A stretch of 64,000 bases of DNA from Methanoplanus sp. FWC-SCC4 (GCF_032878975.1 NZ_CP043875.1:1790370-1854369); one strand, 5' to 3'. Shown: positions 53,926 through 63,587, numbered from the stretch's first letter. Numbers and translations: made by a program. Notes: a model not told the origin generated them from the letters alone.

Positions 53926-54837
53926 TCAGGAAGTTTTATCAAGCCATTCATTTACAAGTTCAGGATTATTATCAACCCATTTTTGTGCGGCATCCTCAGC
54001 ACTCATTCCCTCATTCATGTCAAGCATAATAGACTCCATGTCAGATGTTTCCCAGTGGAATCTTTCAATAAACGAGTAAAGGTCAGGCATATCCTCTTTT
54101 AATCCTTTACGGGTATATGAAGCGATATATTCCTCACCGCCATAGACATTTTCAGGATCATCAAGGTACTTCAAATCCCATTTAACAAACATCCAGTGAG
54201 GAGACCATGCAGTAACAACTATCGGTTCACCGGAGTCAATGGCGGATTTTAGTGCAGTGCACATACCTACTTCACTGCCTGTCAGCAGATTGTAATCAAG
54301 ACTGTAGCTCTCAACCGCATCCTCTGTTCCCTTCATGATCCCTGCACCGGGTTCTATACCAACAATTTCCGAGTCAAAAAGCTCTTTGTTTGCATTCATT
54401 TCTGCAATAGAGTTCACTTTTACATAATCCGGAACTGCCAGGCCACATCTTGTACCCTCAAGATTTTTTCTGACAAAAACAATGTCATCCCCGAATTTCT
54501 CGAGATACTGACCATGACAGGTAGGAAGCCATGCACCTACATAAAAGTCTCCTGAGCCCGATGACAGACCCTGCCATGCAATACCCACATCAACTGTTTT
54601 TATCTCAATATCATATCCTGCCTCCCTGAGAACAATTTTTAAAACATTTGCACTTGAAAGCTCGGTATCATAAGGAATTGCAATCAGAACAGCCTTTTTT
54701 AATTCTTCACCGGATGCTGAATCCTTGTTTATTTTTCCGGCACTTTCATCCCCGGAACCTGTGCATCCCGCAGCGATAACAAAAGCAAAAAACAGAACAA
54801 CCAGAATCAGATAAATTTTTTTTCTTTTAATACTCAA
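53926..54837 (-). CDS. Glycine betaine/choline ABC transporter substrate-binding lipoprotein
   Basis: This 303-residue protein has a lipoprotein signal peptide with lipobox AAGCTG (Cys about 25) and an OpuAC domain over about 45-300. Diagnostic segments are VDVGIAWQGLSSGSGDFYVG, WLPTCHGQYLEKFG and VTAWSPHWMFVKW, with Trp residues for quaternary amine binding. Osmoprotectant uptake is likely. The only in-frame start is TTG 54837 after a GTGA, with no ATG. The ATPase and permease genes are not adjacent, so this is an orphan component. A TATA box lies at 54925-54938. Confidence 0.88.
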   Translation of the reverse strand: MSIKRKKIYLILVVLFFAFVIAAGCTGSGDESAGKINKDSASGEELKKAVLIAIPYDTELSSANVLKIVLREAGYDIEIKTVDVGIAWQGLSSGSGDFYVGAWLPTCHGQYLEKFGDDIVFVRKNLEGTRCGLAVPDYVKVNSIAEMNANKELFDSEIVGIEPGAGIMKGTEDAVESYSLDYNLLTGSEVGMCTALKSAIDSGEPIVVTAWSPHWMFVKWDLKYLDDPENVYGGEEYIASYTRKGLKEDMPDLYSFIERFHWETSDMESIMLDMNEGMSAEDAAQKWVDNNPELVNEWLDKTS

Positions 54838-55331
54838 AATTTCACAACCTCTTAAAAATCTCTAAATAAACGTCTAATTCCATAATTAAACGACAAAAGA
54901 CAATCTGACTTTTTAATCCAATATTATATATTTCTTTTTAATACATATTATTTTTAAAAGTCCCTGAACGCAGATATTTTTAAAAAAACACAGATTTGAA
55001 GAGATTAATATGAATTTAAAACTGACATATCAGAACAATCCAGAAAACATCTTCATTGTAAGAGCCTTTTTGAAATTAATGCATTATATAAGACCAATAT
55101 GAATTTTTAAGCAAGCAAAGAGATTTTATAACCATTAAAGCCTTTATTTTCAGCCATATCAGCAATAACGATCAAAATGGAGGCATTATTGGCATATATC
55201 ATTCTTTTAATCTTTAAAATCTCTTTTAGGCGACAAAAGATTAAATAATTATTTTTAAATAAAAACATATTCTTTGGGAACGCATAAAAAAAGTTTATGA
55301 GGGTTGCTTTGTTTTTTTATTTTTGGCCGGT
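54838..55331. other. AT-rich intergenic region upstream of the betaine-binding gene
   Basis: No supportable gene is present. It contains the TATA box AATATATAATATTGG (54925-54938, minus strand) and a leader of about 70 bases. The word CGACAAAAGA appears near 54888 and again near 55230. A 30-residue frame at about 55010 has no supporting signals. Confidence 0.45.
54925..54938 (-). promoter_or_regulatory. TATA box of the betaine-binding lipoprotein gene
   Basis: AATATATAATATTGG is an AT-rich element on the minus strand. It predicts a transcription start near 54905 and a leader of about 68 bases. Confidence 0.5.
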
Positions 55332-55997
55332 TCAATAGGATATCTTATACACAAGATGAACGATGCCGTTCTTCACCTGCTCAACAACCACAAGTTTTAG
55401 ATTTACTCCTGAGTCAATCCCCTCAAAAAATTTTCTTTCCCGATTTCCGGCAATCAACGGGTTTACTAAAAGACTGATTTCGTCAGCAAGTTTATCCCTG
55501 ATTAATATGCTGTTTAAACGTGCTCCTCCGTCTGAAACAATCATTTTTATTTCGTATTCCTGCCTTAGTCTTTCAAGAGCACCCTTTATGTCCACATGAT
55601 CGCTGCCGGATACAATATACGGATAATCCCTCTCCCGGAGATATTCAAGATAATCCTTCGGAGTCTTTTTTGAAACCAGGATGATTACATCCTTTACATA
55701 TTCAAGCCTTCGGAAAAGGTGCAAAAGGTCTTTTAATTGTCCCCTGCTGTCCGCAATTACTTCCACCGGACGTCTGTCAGAGGGATCTCTTACAGGTCTT
55801 ATAAAATCTGATTCCTCTTCGACTGGGATCTCATCCAGATAATTGTCAATGCCAGATCTTGCAGTGGCAGAACCGGCTAAAACGGCATCAGGTTCAAATT
55901 CCAAAAGCTTACCATAATGCGTCTCAAGATCAATATCAAAGCCGGTAAATGCATTGTCAAGACTTAGTGAATTGTGTATCACCACTTTTGGAATCAT
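55332..55997 (-). CDS. arfC: 2,5-diamino-6-(ribosylamino)pyrimidinone 5'-phosphate reductase
   Basis: This 221-residue enzyme reduces the ribosyl side chain of the archaeal riboflavin intermediate with NAD(P)H. In archaea, reduction comes before deamination. The fold is RibD-C/DHFR-like: VVIHNSLSLDNAFTG at the start, LAGSATARSG, the central VSDGGARLNSILI, and DEISLLVNPLIAGN. It has no deaminase half, as expected for archaea. It feeds FAD and coenzyme F420 synthesis. ATG 55997 is the only good start. No riboflavin genes are adjacent. Confidence 0.9.
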   Translation of the reverse strand: MIPKVVIHNSLSLDNAFTGFDIDLETHYGKLLEFEPDAVLAGSATARSGIDNYLDEIPVEEESDFIRPVRDPSDRRPVEVIADSRGQLKDLLHLFRRLEYVKDVIILVSKKTPKDYLEYLRERDYPYIVSGSDHVDIKGALERLRQEYEIKMIVSDGGARLNSILIRDKLADEISLLVNPLIAGNRERKFFEGIDSGVNLKLVVVEQVKNGIVHLVYKISY

Positions 55998-56244
55998 ATC
56001 CCTTGAATTGCGATTACCCTGATATATTCTTTATCCATGAATTGTGAAAATAAAATTCCCAAACATAAGTGAAAAAGAATATCAAAAAAACACATTCTGA
56101 TAATTTTAGAGGGACTTTTTCCTTAGGGGTGCTTTTAAATTATTTTTCAGACAATAATTTTCTAAAACACCATGTGATTTTCATAAAAATTTGTTGTTTT
56201 GTTTAGTATGACTGATTTTAGATTAAATATTGAATAAATACGGA

Positions 56245-57003
56245 TCACTTCTTCCCATAACTCATTGCATCAAATTTATTACAACTCTCAAGGCATCTGC
56301 CACACATGAAGCACTCTGCCCTTTTGTCATCCGGTTTTGCCTCATCAACGGGACAGACACTCTCACAGTTCCGACAGCTGACACATGAATCCGTTCTTCT
56401 GATTTTAAAGACGCTGAAAGCCGCAGGAATTAACAGAAGTGTGCCGTACGGACAAATCAGACGGCAGAAAGGACGGTAGAAAAATACCGATACAATCAGT
56501 ATTGCAATGAAAATAACTGTCCCCGTAGTAAGAATCAGGTGGAAAAAGTCACTTATTCCAAGCATCTTCACAGTTTTAAACGAATAAAACCACGCAGCGG
56601 CAAGAATTCCAAAGAATACAACAACCCTTACTGCAATAGTCTCTTTTTTCAGGGTCCTTCCGAATTTTTTGCAGGGAATCAGATAAACCAGTTCCTGAAC
56701 CGCTCCTGCTGGGCATAAATGCCCGCAAAATATCCGGCCAAACAAAAAAGTCAGAACAAAAATTATCGCCAGTCCCCATGCCGCAACTGTCAGGGAAGGA
56801 TTTAATCCGCTCACAATCATGCTCTGGAAATTATGCGGGGCAAGAGGAGCAAGTGTTATAAACCCAACAATGGTTGTCAGAACAAGAACCGGAATTGTCT
56901 GTTTACGTGTGATCTTTTTGCTGTACCAGAGATATGCAAGCAGGAGAACTAAAATCACCGCATATGCATATCCAATTTCTCTGAGAATTATCTGACTGAC
57001 CAT
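56245..57003 (-). CDS. NapH-like 4Fe-4S membrane protein (first paralogue)
   Basis: This 252-residue protein has about five membrane helices. The two membrane-embedded motifs FCGHLCPAGAVQE and CRLICPYG are as in NapH and NosR. A C-terminal pair of [4Fe-4S] motifs, CVSCRNCESVCP and CFMCGRCLESCN, faces the cytoplasm. Such proteins move electrons between a membrane carrier and soluble ferredoxin-like clusters. ATG 57003 (MVSQIILREIG) aligns with the start of its paralogue. A TTG at 57036 is the alternative. It sits 230 bases downstream of the paralogue with no gene between. Confidence 0.9.
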   Translation of the reverse strand: MVSQIILREIGYAYAVILVLLLAYLWYSKKITRKQTIPVLVLTTIVGFITLAPLAPHNFQSMIVSGLNPSLTVAAWGLAIIFVLTFLFGRIFCGHLCPAGAVQELVYLIPCKKFGRTLKKETIAVRVVVFFGILAAAWFYSFKTVKMLGISDFFHLILTTGTVIFIAILIVSVFFYRPFCRLICPYGTLLLIPAAFSVFKIRRTDSCVSCRNCESVCPVDEAKPDDKRAECFMCGRCLESCNKFDAMSYGKK

Positions 57004-57234
57004 AAAAATCACAAAATCCCATGCTAAAACCGGCAAAATGCAATCCTCATATCAGATTAACAAAAGGCTGGGGCTCTTACCAGGATTATATTATATCATA
57101 TCAAAGGAATCTCATAAATTTCTTATCTAATATTTTTGCAAAGTTAATTAAAATTGGTTTACAAAATGATGTGTTCAAAAAAAATTAGAAAAAACGCCTG
57201 AATATCTAAAAAATCCATAAAAGATTTAGAATCT

Positions 57235-58011
57235 TTATTTTTTATCCTCCCGTCCGTACCTTATAGCACCCGAATACCCGCATTTTTCAATGCACCTCCC
57301 GCACATAAAGCACTCCGCCCTTTTGTCACCAAATTTAACCTCATCCACAGGACAGACCTTTTCGCACCTTCCGCAGTCAGTGCAGTAATCAGTCCGCCGG
57401 ATTTTATAGACGCTAAAAGCAGCCACAATCGCAAGAATGAGTCCAAAAGGACAGATAAACCGGCAGAACGGGCGGTAGAAAAATACAGAGATCAAAAGAA
57501 CGGCGACAAATATTCCCGATGCAGTTGTAATGGTAAGGTGGAAAAAGTCATTTATCCCGAACAGATCAACGACTCCAAAGGAATACAAAAGGGCAGCTGC
57601 AACCGTGATTACGAAAACAACGCTTCTTATGGCAAGTGTCTCTTTTTTTAATTTCCTTCCGTACTGTTTCACGGGCAAAAGAGACACAAGCTCCTGAACT
57701 GTCCCGACAGGACAGATATGCCCGCAGAATATCCTTCCAAACAGAAAAGTCAGCACCAGTAATATGCCCATCCCAACAGCCGCTGCAAGAAGGGGTGCAC
57801 CGATTCTCTCAGTGCTCTTTAAAAGAAGACTCTGAAAATTATGCGGGGCAAGAGGTGAATAGATTAGAAAACCGAGAAGAGTTGAGAAAATAAGAACAGG
57901 TATCGTATTTTTTCGTGTGATTTTTTTACTGTGCCATAAATATGCAAGAATAAAAATTACTATTACAGCATATATGAATCCGTACGCCCTTGGAAAGATT
58001 GAGGAAGGCAT
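57235..58011 (-). CDS. NapH-like 4Fe-4S membrane protein (second paralogue)
   Basis: This 258-residue protein is a near duplicate of the downstream gene. It has the same CGHICPVGTVQE and CRFICPFG membrane motifs and the two terminal cluster motifs (CTDCGRCEKVCP, CFMCGRCIEKCG). Most helices align one to one. It probably forms a redox complex with its paralogue or replaces it under different conditions. A CxxC protein and a cupin are encoded immediately upstream in the same direction, so the four genes look functionally linked. Confidence 0.9.
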   Translation of the reverse strand: MPSSIFPRAYGFIYAVIVIFILAYLWHSKKITRKNTIPVLIFSTLLGFLIYSPLAPHNFQSLLLKSTERIGAPLLAAAVGMGILLVLTFLFGRIFCGHICPVGTVQELVSLLPVKQYGRKLKKETLAIRSVVFVITVAAALLYSFGVVDLFGINDFFHLTITTASGIFVAVLLISVFFYRPFCRFICPFGLILAIVAAFSVYKIRRTDYCTDCGRCEKVCPVDEVKFGDKRAECFMCGRCIEKCGYSGAIRYGREDKK

Positions 58012-58158
58012 AAAACTTACACTCCGATAAGCTATACAGACCGTTTATGTTTTAAAAAACTATTCCAAAAAATTGCATTAAGCCGGTTATTCAGACACCC
58101 TTATAATAAAATTTACAGAGTGGCACAGCCTGTCTGCAAGGGAAACCTGAAATATTTA

Positions 58159-58428
58159 TCAGGCTTTATTTAGATATTCAGAAAACAATGCATCCGCATA
58201 ACTTTCCTTTTTCTTTGTCGGAATGTAATTAAACTGACATGCCCTTTTCATCAGCTCTTCTTTTGCATCCTGTTCACTCATCTCTCCAATCTTTAATACT
58301 TCATCAATGATGAAATCCAGGCGGCTTATCCCGACCGGTTTTCCGTCAACCATAATCTGCCTGATTTCTCTATCCCCTGATACAACACCTCCACAGATTG
58401 TGCAGTAATCCCCGTCTTTTTCTGCCAT
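58159..58428 (-). CDS. Small CxxC protein (annotated as NAC-family in methanogens)
   Basis: This 89-residue protein begins with a zinc-ribbon-like motif DYCTICGGV and then a helical part with the pattern QIMVDGKPVGISRLDFIIDEV and FNYIPTKKKESYADALFSEY. Proteins like it occur in methanogens and are sometimes annotated as NAC-family transcription factors. The pair of Cys could bind a metal or act in thiol chemistry. ATG 58428 is used; the next Met upstream (58446) is also possible. It lies between the NapH-like genes and the cupin gene. Confidence 0.75.
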   Translation of the reverse strand: MAEKDGDYCTICGGVVSGDREIRQIMVDGKPVGISRLDFIIDEVLKIGEMSEQDAKEELMKRACQFNYIPTKKKESYADALFSEYLNKA

Positions 58429-58470
58429 AAAATACTCCCTTTTCAAATTTTTTCTATATATTTTTATGTT

Positions 58471-58806
58471 TTATTCCTTAATCATGGTCAGAGACATCTT
58501 AAACTTTGTAACCGCTGAGAGTGCATGCGGTACATTTGCAGGAAATATTATGCTGTCCCCTTCCTTCATCCCGAAAGTCTCACCGGCAACCCAGACCTCA
58601 CACTCACCGTCAAGGATGCTCACAACCGCATCAAAAGGTGCGGTATGCTCTGAAAGGCCCTCATTCTCATCGAATGAAAAAATAGTGATGCTTCCGGATT
58701 TATTGTTTATAACCATCCTGCTTGCAACTGTTCCTTCCTGGTACTCAACAAGATCTTTTAAGCTGAGAACCTTTCCCTTAAGCTCACTCCGGTTTTCATC
58801 TGTCAT
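58471..58806 (-). CDS. Single-domain cupin protein
   Basis: This 111-residue protein has the cupin fold. The His of the first motif is in EHTAPFDAVVSILDGE, and the second motif follows in KEGDSIIFPANVPHALSA with another His. It lacks some metal ligands of the strict motif. AGGAG lies 9 bases before ATG 58806. Cupins of this type are often metal-dependent sensors or enzymes. It is divergent from the signal peptidase gene and heads the run of genes toward the NapH-like pair. Confidence 0.85.
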   Translation of the reverse strand: MTDENRSELKGKVLSLKDLVEYQEGTVASRMVINNKSGSITIFSFDENEGLSEHTAPFDAVVSILDGECEVWVAGETFGMKEGDSIIFPANVPHALSAVTKFKMSLTMIKE

Positions 58807-58937
58807 TATCAAAACTCCTGATTTATCTCTCTGGTACTCTTTGGTATTTATTGCCTTTGAAAGACAGAGGCAAAAAAAATCAATAACTCCAAAACCTTTC
58901 TATTCTAAAAAACAAAACCTAAAACCTAAGGATAAAA

Positions 58938-59594
58938 ATGAAAGGTGCAAAACAAAAAACAAAAAAAGAGGAAAAAAGCCCTATAAGAAAATTTCTAGAT
59001 ACAGAAGAGCCCTTATTAGGATTTGTTCGCGACATGGTCTGGGTGCTTTGTGCAGTAGGCATCATAGCACTCGGGCTTGTGGTATTTTCAGGCACATGGC
59101 CTGCGGTTGTTGCGATTGAATCCGAAAGTATGGTTCCTAACATGAATGTGGGCGATCTCGTTTTTGTTGTTGCACCTGACAGATACGGCGATCTTCAGAC
59201 ATGGGAAGAAGGGATTGCAACAGGTTATGGTAAATTCAACGAATACCCTGACAGACAGGGCAACCAGGTCTTTGGAGATGTAATAATATACCGCCCGAAC
59301 GGAGACGATAAGGTCCACCCGATCATTCACAGGGCTGTCGGGTGGTATGAAGGGGACCCAAACAACGGATATATCACAAAGGGTGACAACAACCAGATCC
59401 CTGACCAGTTAAGCGGTATCCAGAGTGTCGGGGCAATAAAACCGGTAAAACCGGAATGGGTTGTCGGGAAAGCCCTGTTTTCAATTCCATATATCGGTTA
59501 TGCACCTCTCCACCTCTTTGAATTTGCAATAATTCTGATTTTAATAATGATCCTGCATGAAATCTACCTGAGAAGACGTGAGGGCAAAAAATGA
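58938..59594 (+). CDS. Archaeal signal peptidase I (Sec11, S26B)
   Basis: This 218-residue membrane peptidase removes signal peptides from exported proteins. It has an N-terminal helix (about 30-55) and the Ser in IESESMVPNMNVGD. The His in HPIIHRAVGW replaces the bacterial Lys, as in archaeal and eukaryotic types. The later TKGDNNQIPD carries an Asp. A C-terminal helix (LHLFEFAIILILIMIL) is present. Its stop overlaps the cofH start (ATGA), so the two are translated together. The link between the two functions is not obvious. Confidence 0.92.
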   Translation: MKGAKQKTKKEEKSPIRKFLDTEEPLLGFVRDMVWVLCAVGIIALGLVVFSGTWPAVVAIESESMVPNMNVGDLVFVVAPDRYGDLQTWEEGIATGYGKFNEYPDRQGNQVFGDVIIYRPNGDDKVHPIIHRAVGWYEGDPNNGYITKGDNNQIPDQLSGIQSVGAIKPVKPEWVVGKALFSIPYIGYAPLHLFEFAIILILIMILHEIYLRRREGKK

Positions 59595-60679
59595 CAGACA
59601 GAACTGATACACTCCTTAAAGATGTCCTTGAAGGATACAGGATGAAACCTGAAGAAGCAGTTTTCCTTCTGAAAACAAAGGACAGAAAGGTATGGGACAT
59701 AGCGAAAGCCGCCGACATGATGCGTGAAAAAAAGGCGGGGAACAGTGTAACTTATGTAAGAAACCAAAACATCCATGTTACAAATATCTGCAAAAACCTT
59801 TGTGCTTTCTGCGGATTTGGTAAACCCAAAAATGATCCTGAAGCCTACATCTACAGTGATGATCAGTTCAGAAAAAGTGCTGAAATTGCAAAAGAAAGGA
59901 ATGTAACGGAAATCTGTTTCCTCTCAGGTGTTCACCCAGACTTTGATGCAGAACGGTATTGTGAAATTATCAGAATGGTCCGTGATATAGTTCCCGATGC
60001 CGACATCCACACAATGAGTCCTGATGAGATATCATACGCCGCCAAAAAAAGCGATATTACATCCGAAGAAGTGATCAGAATGATTAAAGACGCAGGTCTT
60101 GGGACACTTCAGGGAACGGCAGCTGAAATGCTTGTCGATGATGTCAGAAAAATAATCTGCCCCTCAAAAGTCTCAACTTCCGAGTGGATCAGAATCATTA
60201 AGGAAGCTCACAATATGGGCATAAAATCAACATCCACAATCATGTACGGCTCTGTTGAAACAGAGGAGGACAGGATAAAACACCTTTCAATACTCCGTGA
60301 CATTCAGGATGAAACGAACGGGTTTACAGAGCTTGTTCCTCTATCTTTCCTCCATATGAATACAAAACTATACCAAAAAGGCCTTGCTCCCGCCGGTGCC
60401 ACAGGCAGAACCGATATTCTGCTCTTTGCGGTTTCACGACTATTTCTGGATAACTTTGACAACATTCAGATCCCCTGGGGAAAGGTTGGAAAGAAATTTA
60501 CACAGCTCGGCCTTCTGGCAGGCGGAAACGATCTCGGGGGAACAATGTTCTGTGATGCTGTTTCAACCGAGGCCGGCGGCGAGGACTCAGACTTCTTTGA
60601 CCCGGGCGAGATGGAAAGAATTGTAAAAGACATCGGAAGAGAGCTCAGACAAAGAACAACCAAATATGAACTAATCTAA
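59591..60679 (+). CDS. cofH: FO synthase subunit 2 (tyrosine hydroxybenzyl transfer)
   Basis: This 362-residue radical SAM enzyme builds the 5-deazaflavin core of coenzyme F420. It joins the 4-hydroxybenzyl part of tyrosine to the diaminouracil ribitol precursor. The CX3CX2C cluster motif is CKNLCAFC (near 58-65), and SGVHPD, TMSPDEISYAAKKS and LQGTAAEMLVDDVRKI are typical of CofH rather than CofG. The start overlaps the signal peptidase stop. CofG is not in this window. Coenzyme F420 is central to methanogenesis. Confidence 0.95.
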   Translation: MTDRTDTLLKDVLEGYRMKPEEAVFLLKTKDRKVWDIAKAADMMREKKAGNSVTYVRNQNIHVTNICKNLCAFCGFGKPKNDPEAYIYSDDQFRKSAEIAKERNVTEICFLSGVHPDFDAERYCEIIRMVRDIVPDADIHTMSPDEISYAAKKSDITSEEVIRMIKDAGLGTLQGTAAEMLVDDVRKIICPSKVSTSEWIRIIKEAHNMGIKSTSTIMYGSVETEEDRIKHLSILRDIQDETNGFTELVPLSFLHMNTKLYQKGLAPAGATGRTDILLFAVSRLFLDNFDNIQIPWGKVGKKFTQLGLLAGGNDLGGTMFCDAVSTEAGGEDSDFFDPGEMERIVKDIGRELRQRTTKYELI

Positions 60680-60735
60680 AACCAAAAATACATCCACTTT
60701 TTTCAACAGGAAGAGATATTATTTGATAAATTTAA

Positions 60736-61245
60736 ATGATATCTGATATGAATTCAAAAGAGAAATTTGGATACTTTGCTTTTGCAGCCGCTGCAATAGC
60801 TTTTGGATTCATAGCCGGACTTGCACTCACAAGTTTTGACTTTCCTCTGGCGGAAGATAAAAGAGTTGTAATTTATCTTGACAATGATCCGGGGATACTT
60901 GGAAACTGGACATGGGAGTCCAAAAAAGATTTCAGACGGATATATTTTGCAGAAGACAACACATTTGAGTATGAGGAGTGGACTGCTGAAACCCTCACAG
61001 TCCATATGACATTTCATGGCAGGTGGGATGAGATCTCCAAAAACACCTACAAGCTAAACCTTGAGCTTATAAGGCCTGACATAGAAGGATTAAATTCGCT
61101 TTACAAATTTTTCAGGGCTGAAAAAGGGATCTATATCTACGACACACTCACTGACAAAAACAACAGGGTCTATAAAAGAGCTGATTTCAAAAGCCTGACA
61201 GGTAACAATAATACTTTTAAATTTGACATTTACAAAAAATTATGA
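60736..61245 (+). CDS. Secreted or anchored beta-barrel-like protein, unknown function
   Basis: This 169-residue protein has a hydrophobic N-terminal segment (FGYFAFAAAAIAFGFIAGLAL) that could be a signal anchor. The beta-rich body has NWTWESKKDFRRIYFAEDNT and FHGRWDEISKNTYKLNLEL, similar to small lipocalin-like domains of unknown role. ATG 60736 or 60748 may be the start; no clear ribosome-binding site decides. It is convergent with recQ and transcribed in the same direction as cofH, 56 bases away. Confidence 0.65.
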   Translation: MISDMNSKEKFGYFAFAAAAIAFGFIAGLALTSFDFPLAEDKRVVIYLDNDPGILGNWTWESKKDFRRIYFAEDNTFEYEEWTAETLTVHMTFHGRWDEISKNTYKLNLELIRPDIEGLNSLYKFFRAEKGIYIYDTLTDKNNRVYKRADFKSLTGNNNTFKFDIYKKL

Positions 61246-61332
61246 CTATGGAGATTTTTTATTCAAAAACTCCCTATAAACTCTCCTAAACCAAAAGACA
61301 CAATAATTTTTTTAGGCTTCTTTTTGACAAAA

Positions 61333-63495
61333 TCAGTTTTTGCCCGGGTTTTTCTTATCCCAAAATGCCTTTATAAGCCTAATCTCATTGTAGGAAACAG
61401 CTTCTCCCAGAAGAATTCTGATATCCCTTACTGGTATGTCAAAGTTATCAGAAAGTACTGAATATACAAGATCACGTTTTTTGGAAGATACAAGATCGGA
61501 TAGATCAATTGCCGCACCGGATTTTATCATCTCTTCAAGATGAACGCACACAATATCTTCCGTAAGACTCCTCTCTTCTGCAATCTGTTTCACCGTGTAT
61601 CCCCTGCAATAGAGATCATATGTCTGAACAGAGCTTTTTGGGGATTTTTCCAATACTCCCTGGTTCTTTTCCTGATTCACGGGGATTTTTTGAAAATCCT
61701 TAATTCGTCTTAGAAAAGTTGCTCCGAACTTTTCAACCTTGTACTCGCCGACACCTTTTATCGAGAGCATCTCAGCAGGAGTAAGGGGCATTTTTTCCGC
61801 CATCACGGCAAGAACGGCGTCTGAAAATATCTGATAGGGAGGAATATTTTCACTCTCGGCAACAATCTTGCGGAGTCTTTTGAGAGTTTCATAAAGCGCT
61901 GTATTATAAACCGCCTCTGCTTTTTTCGATCCCGGTTTTACTCCTTTGGGCCTTGTCAGATATACAGTAATTTTGCCTGAAACCACATCGGCACTGGTCT
62001 CATTTAATACGATTACAGGGTATTTTCTTCCTTCCCTTGAAAGATATCCAAGATGGACCATCTCTCTTAGAAAAGAATTCCACTCATCCTTTTTGTACAT
62101 TCTGCCCTTACCGTACAGAGGAAGTTTGTCATGCCCTCTTTCCTTAACCCGGGCAGACGATGAACCCCACAAAATATCAGCAATATAACCTATTCCAAAA
62201 GGCTGTTTTAGCATTTCAATGCATTTAATGGCAGTCTTTGCAGGTTCTGTGCCATCAAAAAGCTCACGTGGATTTATACAGTTGTCACATACACCGCATC
62301 TGAAATCACTGTTTGTCTCACCAAAATATTCGAGAAGGGTTTTAAAACGGCACGAATTGCTTTCACAGTATTCAGTCATCGCCTCAAGTTTCTTCTCTGC
62401 AACACCCCGAAGTGTCCTGCTGTCGAGTTTATCAATGAAATACTGTATCTTTGCCCTGTCGCCCCTGCTGTAGAAGAGAATGCAGTCGCCGCGTCCTCCG
62501 TCACGCCCGGCACGTCCGGTTTCCTGATAATAAGCCTCGGGACTCTGTGAGAGATCATAGTGAATTACGAATCTTACATCAGGCTTGTTTATTCCCATCC
62601 CGAATGCGACGGTTGCAACAATCACCGGTATGTCATCTTTTATGAATTTATCCTGAGTCTTTTCACGGATTTTTTTGGAAAGCCCTGCATGATAGGGAAG
62701 AGCCGGAACATTGGCAAGGTTCAGCTTTTTTGAAAGTGATTCGGCACTGTTTCTGCTGTTGCAGTATATTATTCCCGAATCACGCGGGTGATCTTTTATA
62801 TAGGCAAGAATCTGTCCAAAGGCATCTTTTTTTGGAAGAACCTGGTAATGGAGATTTTCCCTGAAAAAAGTCCCCACATATGTATATGGCAGCTTTAACC
62901 TGAGCTGCTTTAAGATATCATCCCTTACAACCGACGTTGCCGTTGCAGTGAGAGCAATAACCGGTATTTTTGGAAACTCTTTTTTAAGTATGCTCAGCTT
63001 CCTGTATTCCGGCCGGAATTCATGTCCCCACTGGGATATGCAGTGGGCTTCGTCAACTGCAAACAGGGAAACATCGAACTGTTTTAAAAGAGCTCTGAAA
63101 GAAGGGGTAACCGCTTTTTCAGGAGATACATAAAGAATATCAAGTTTCCCGCTTTTAAGCCGGCTTACAGTCATCAGATATTCGGAATAGTCCTGGGTGC
63201 TGTTGAGGCACCCGGCAGGTATTCCGTTTGCCAAAAGACCGTCCACCTGATCTTTCATTAAGGCAATAAGAGGCGATATTATAACAGCAGTGCCTTTCAT
63301 CATAACCGCCGGAAGCTGATAACATATGGATTTCCCGCCTCCTGTTGCGATGACTGCAAAAACATCCCTGCCTGTAAGGATATTTCTTATAATCTCCTCC
63401 TGATACGGATGAAAAGAAGAGTACCCGAAATACTTCCGGAGATAATATTTTGCAGTCGTTATTTTATCATCAGAATTTTCGGGAGTAACAGTCAT
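61333..63495 (-). CDS. recQ: RecQ-family DNA helicase
   Basis: This 720-residue 3'-5' helicase has motif I ATGGGKSICYQLP (near 54-66), DEAH (near 152), ISQWGHEFRPEY, and motif VI QETGRAGRDG (near 335). A RecQ-type zinc-binding segment follows (CESNSCRFKTLLEYFGE, CGVCDNC), then RQC and HRDC regions (about 400-640). A C-terminal tail with a helix-turn-helix-like end (YDLYCRGYTVKQIAEERSLT) follows. It acts in repair and restart of replication forks. It is the full length of the bacterial-like form. The gene is minus strand, with an unknown gene convergent. Confidence 0.95.
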   Translation of the reverse strand: MTVTPENSDDKITTAKYYLRKYFGYSSFHPYQEEIIRNILTGRDVFAVIATGGGKSICYQLPAVMMKGTAVIISPLIALMKDQVDGLLANGIPAGCLNSTQDYSEYLMTVSRLKSGKLDILYVSPEKAVTPSFRALLKQFDVSLFAVDEAHCISQWGHEFRPEYRKLSILKKEFPKIPVIALTATATSVVRDDILKQLRLKLPYTYVGTFFRENLHYQVLPKKDAFGQILAYIKDHPRDSGIIYCNSRNSAESLSKKLNLANVPALPYHAGLSKKIREKTQDKFIKDDIPVIVATVAFGMGINKPDVRFVIHYDLSQSPEAYYQETGRAGRDGGRGDCILFYSRGDRAKIQYFIDKLDSRTLRGVAEKKLEAMTEYCESNSCRFKTLLEYFGETNSDFRCGVCDNCINPRELFDGTEPAKTAIKCIEMLKQPFGIGYIADILWGSSSARVKERGHDKLPLYGKGRMYKKDEWNSFLREMVHLGYLSREGRKYPVIVLNETSADVVSGKITVYLTRPKGVKPGSKKAEAVYNTALYETLKRLRKIVAESENIPPYQIFSDAVLAVMAEKMPLTPAEMLSIKGVGEYKVEKFGATFLRRIKDFQKIPVNQEKNQGVLEKSPKSSVQTYDLYCRGYTVKQIAEERSLTEDIVCVHLEEMIKSGAAIDLSDLVSSKKRDLVYSVLSDNFDIPVRDIRILLGEAVSYNEIRLIKAFWDKKNPGKN

Positions 63496-63587
63496 TTATT
63501 TTGCCACATATCTGTTTGTAGCTCACAGGTCAAAAACAAGACTAAAAAAAAGATTGGTTATTTATTGGGGGGGATTTATTGAAAAAT

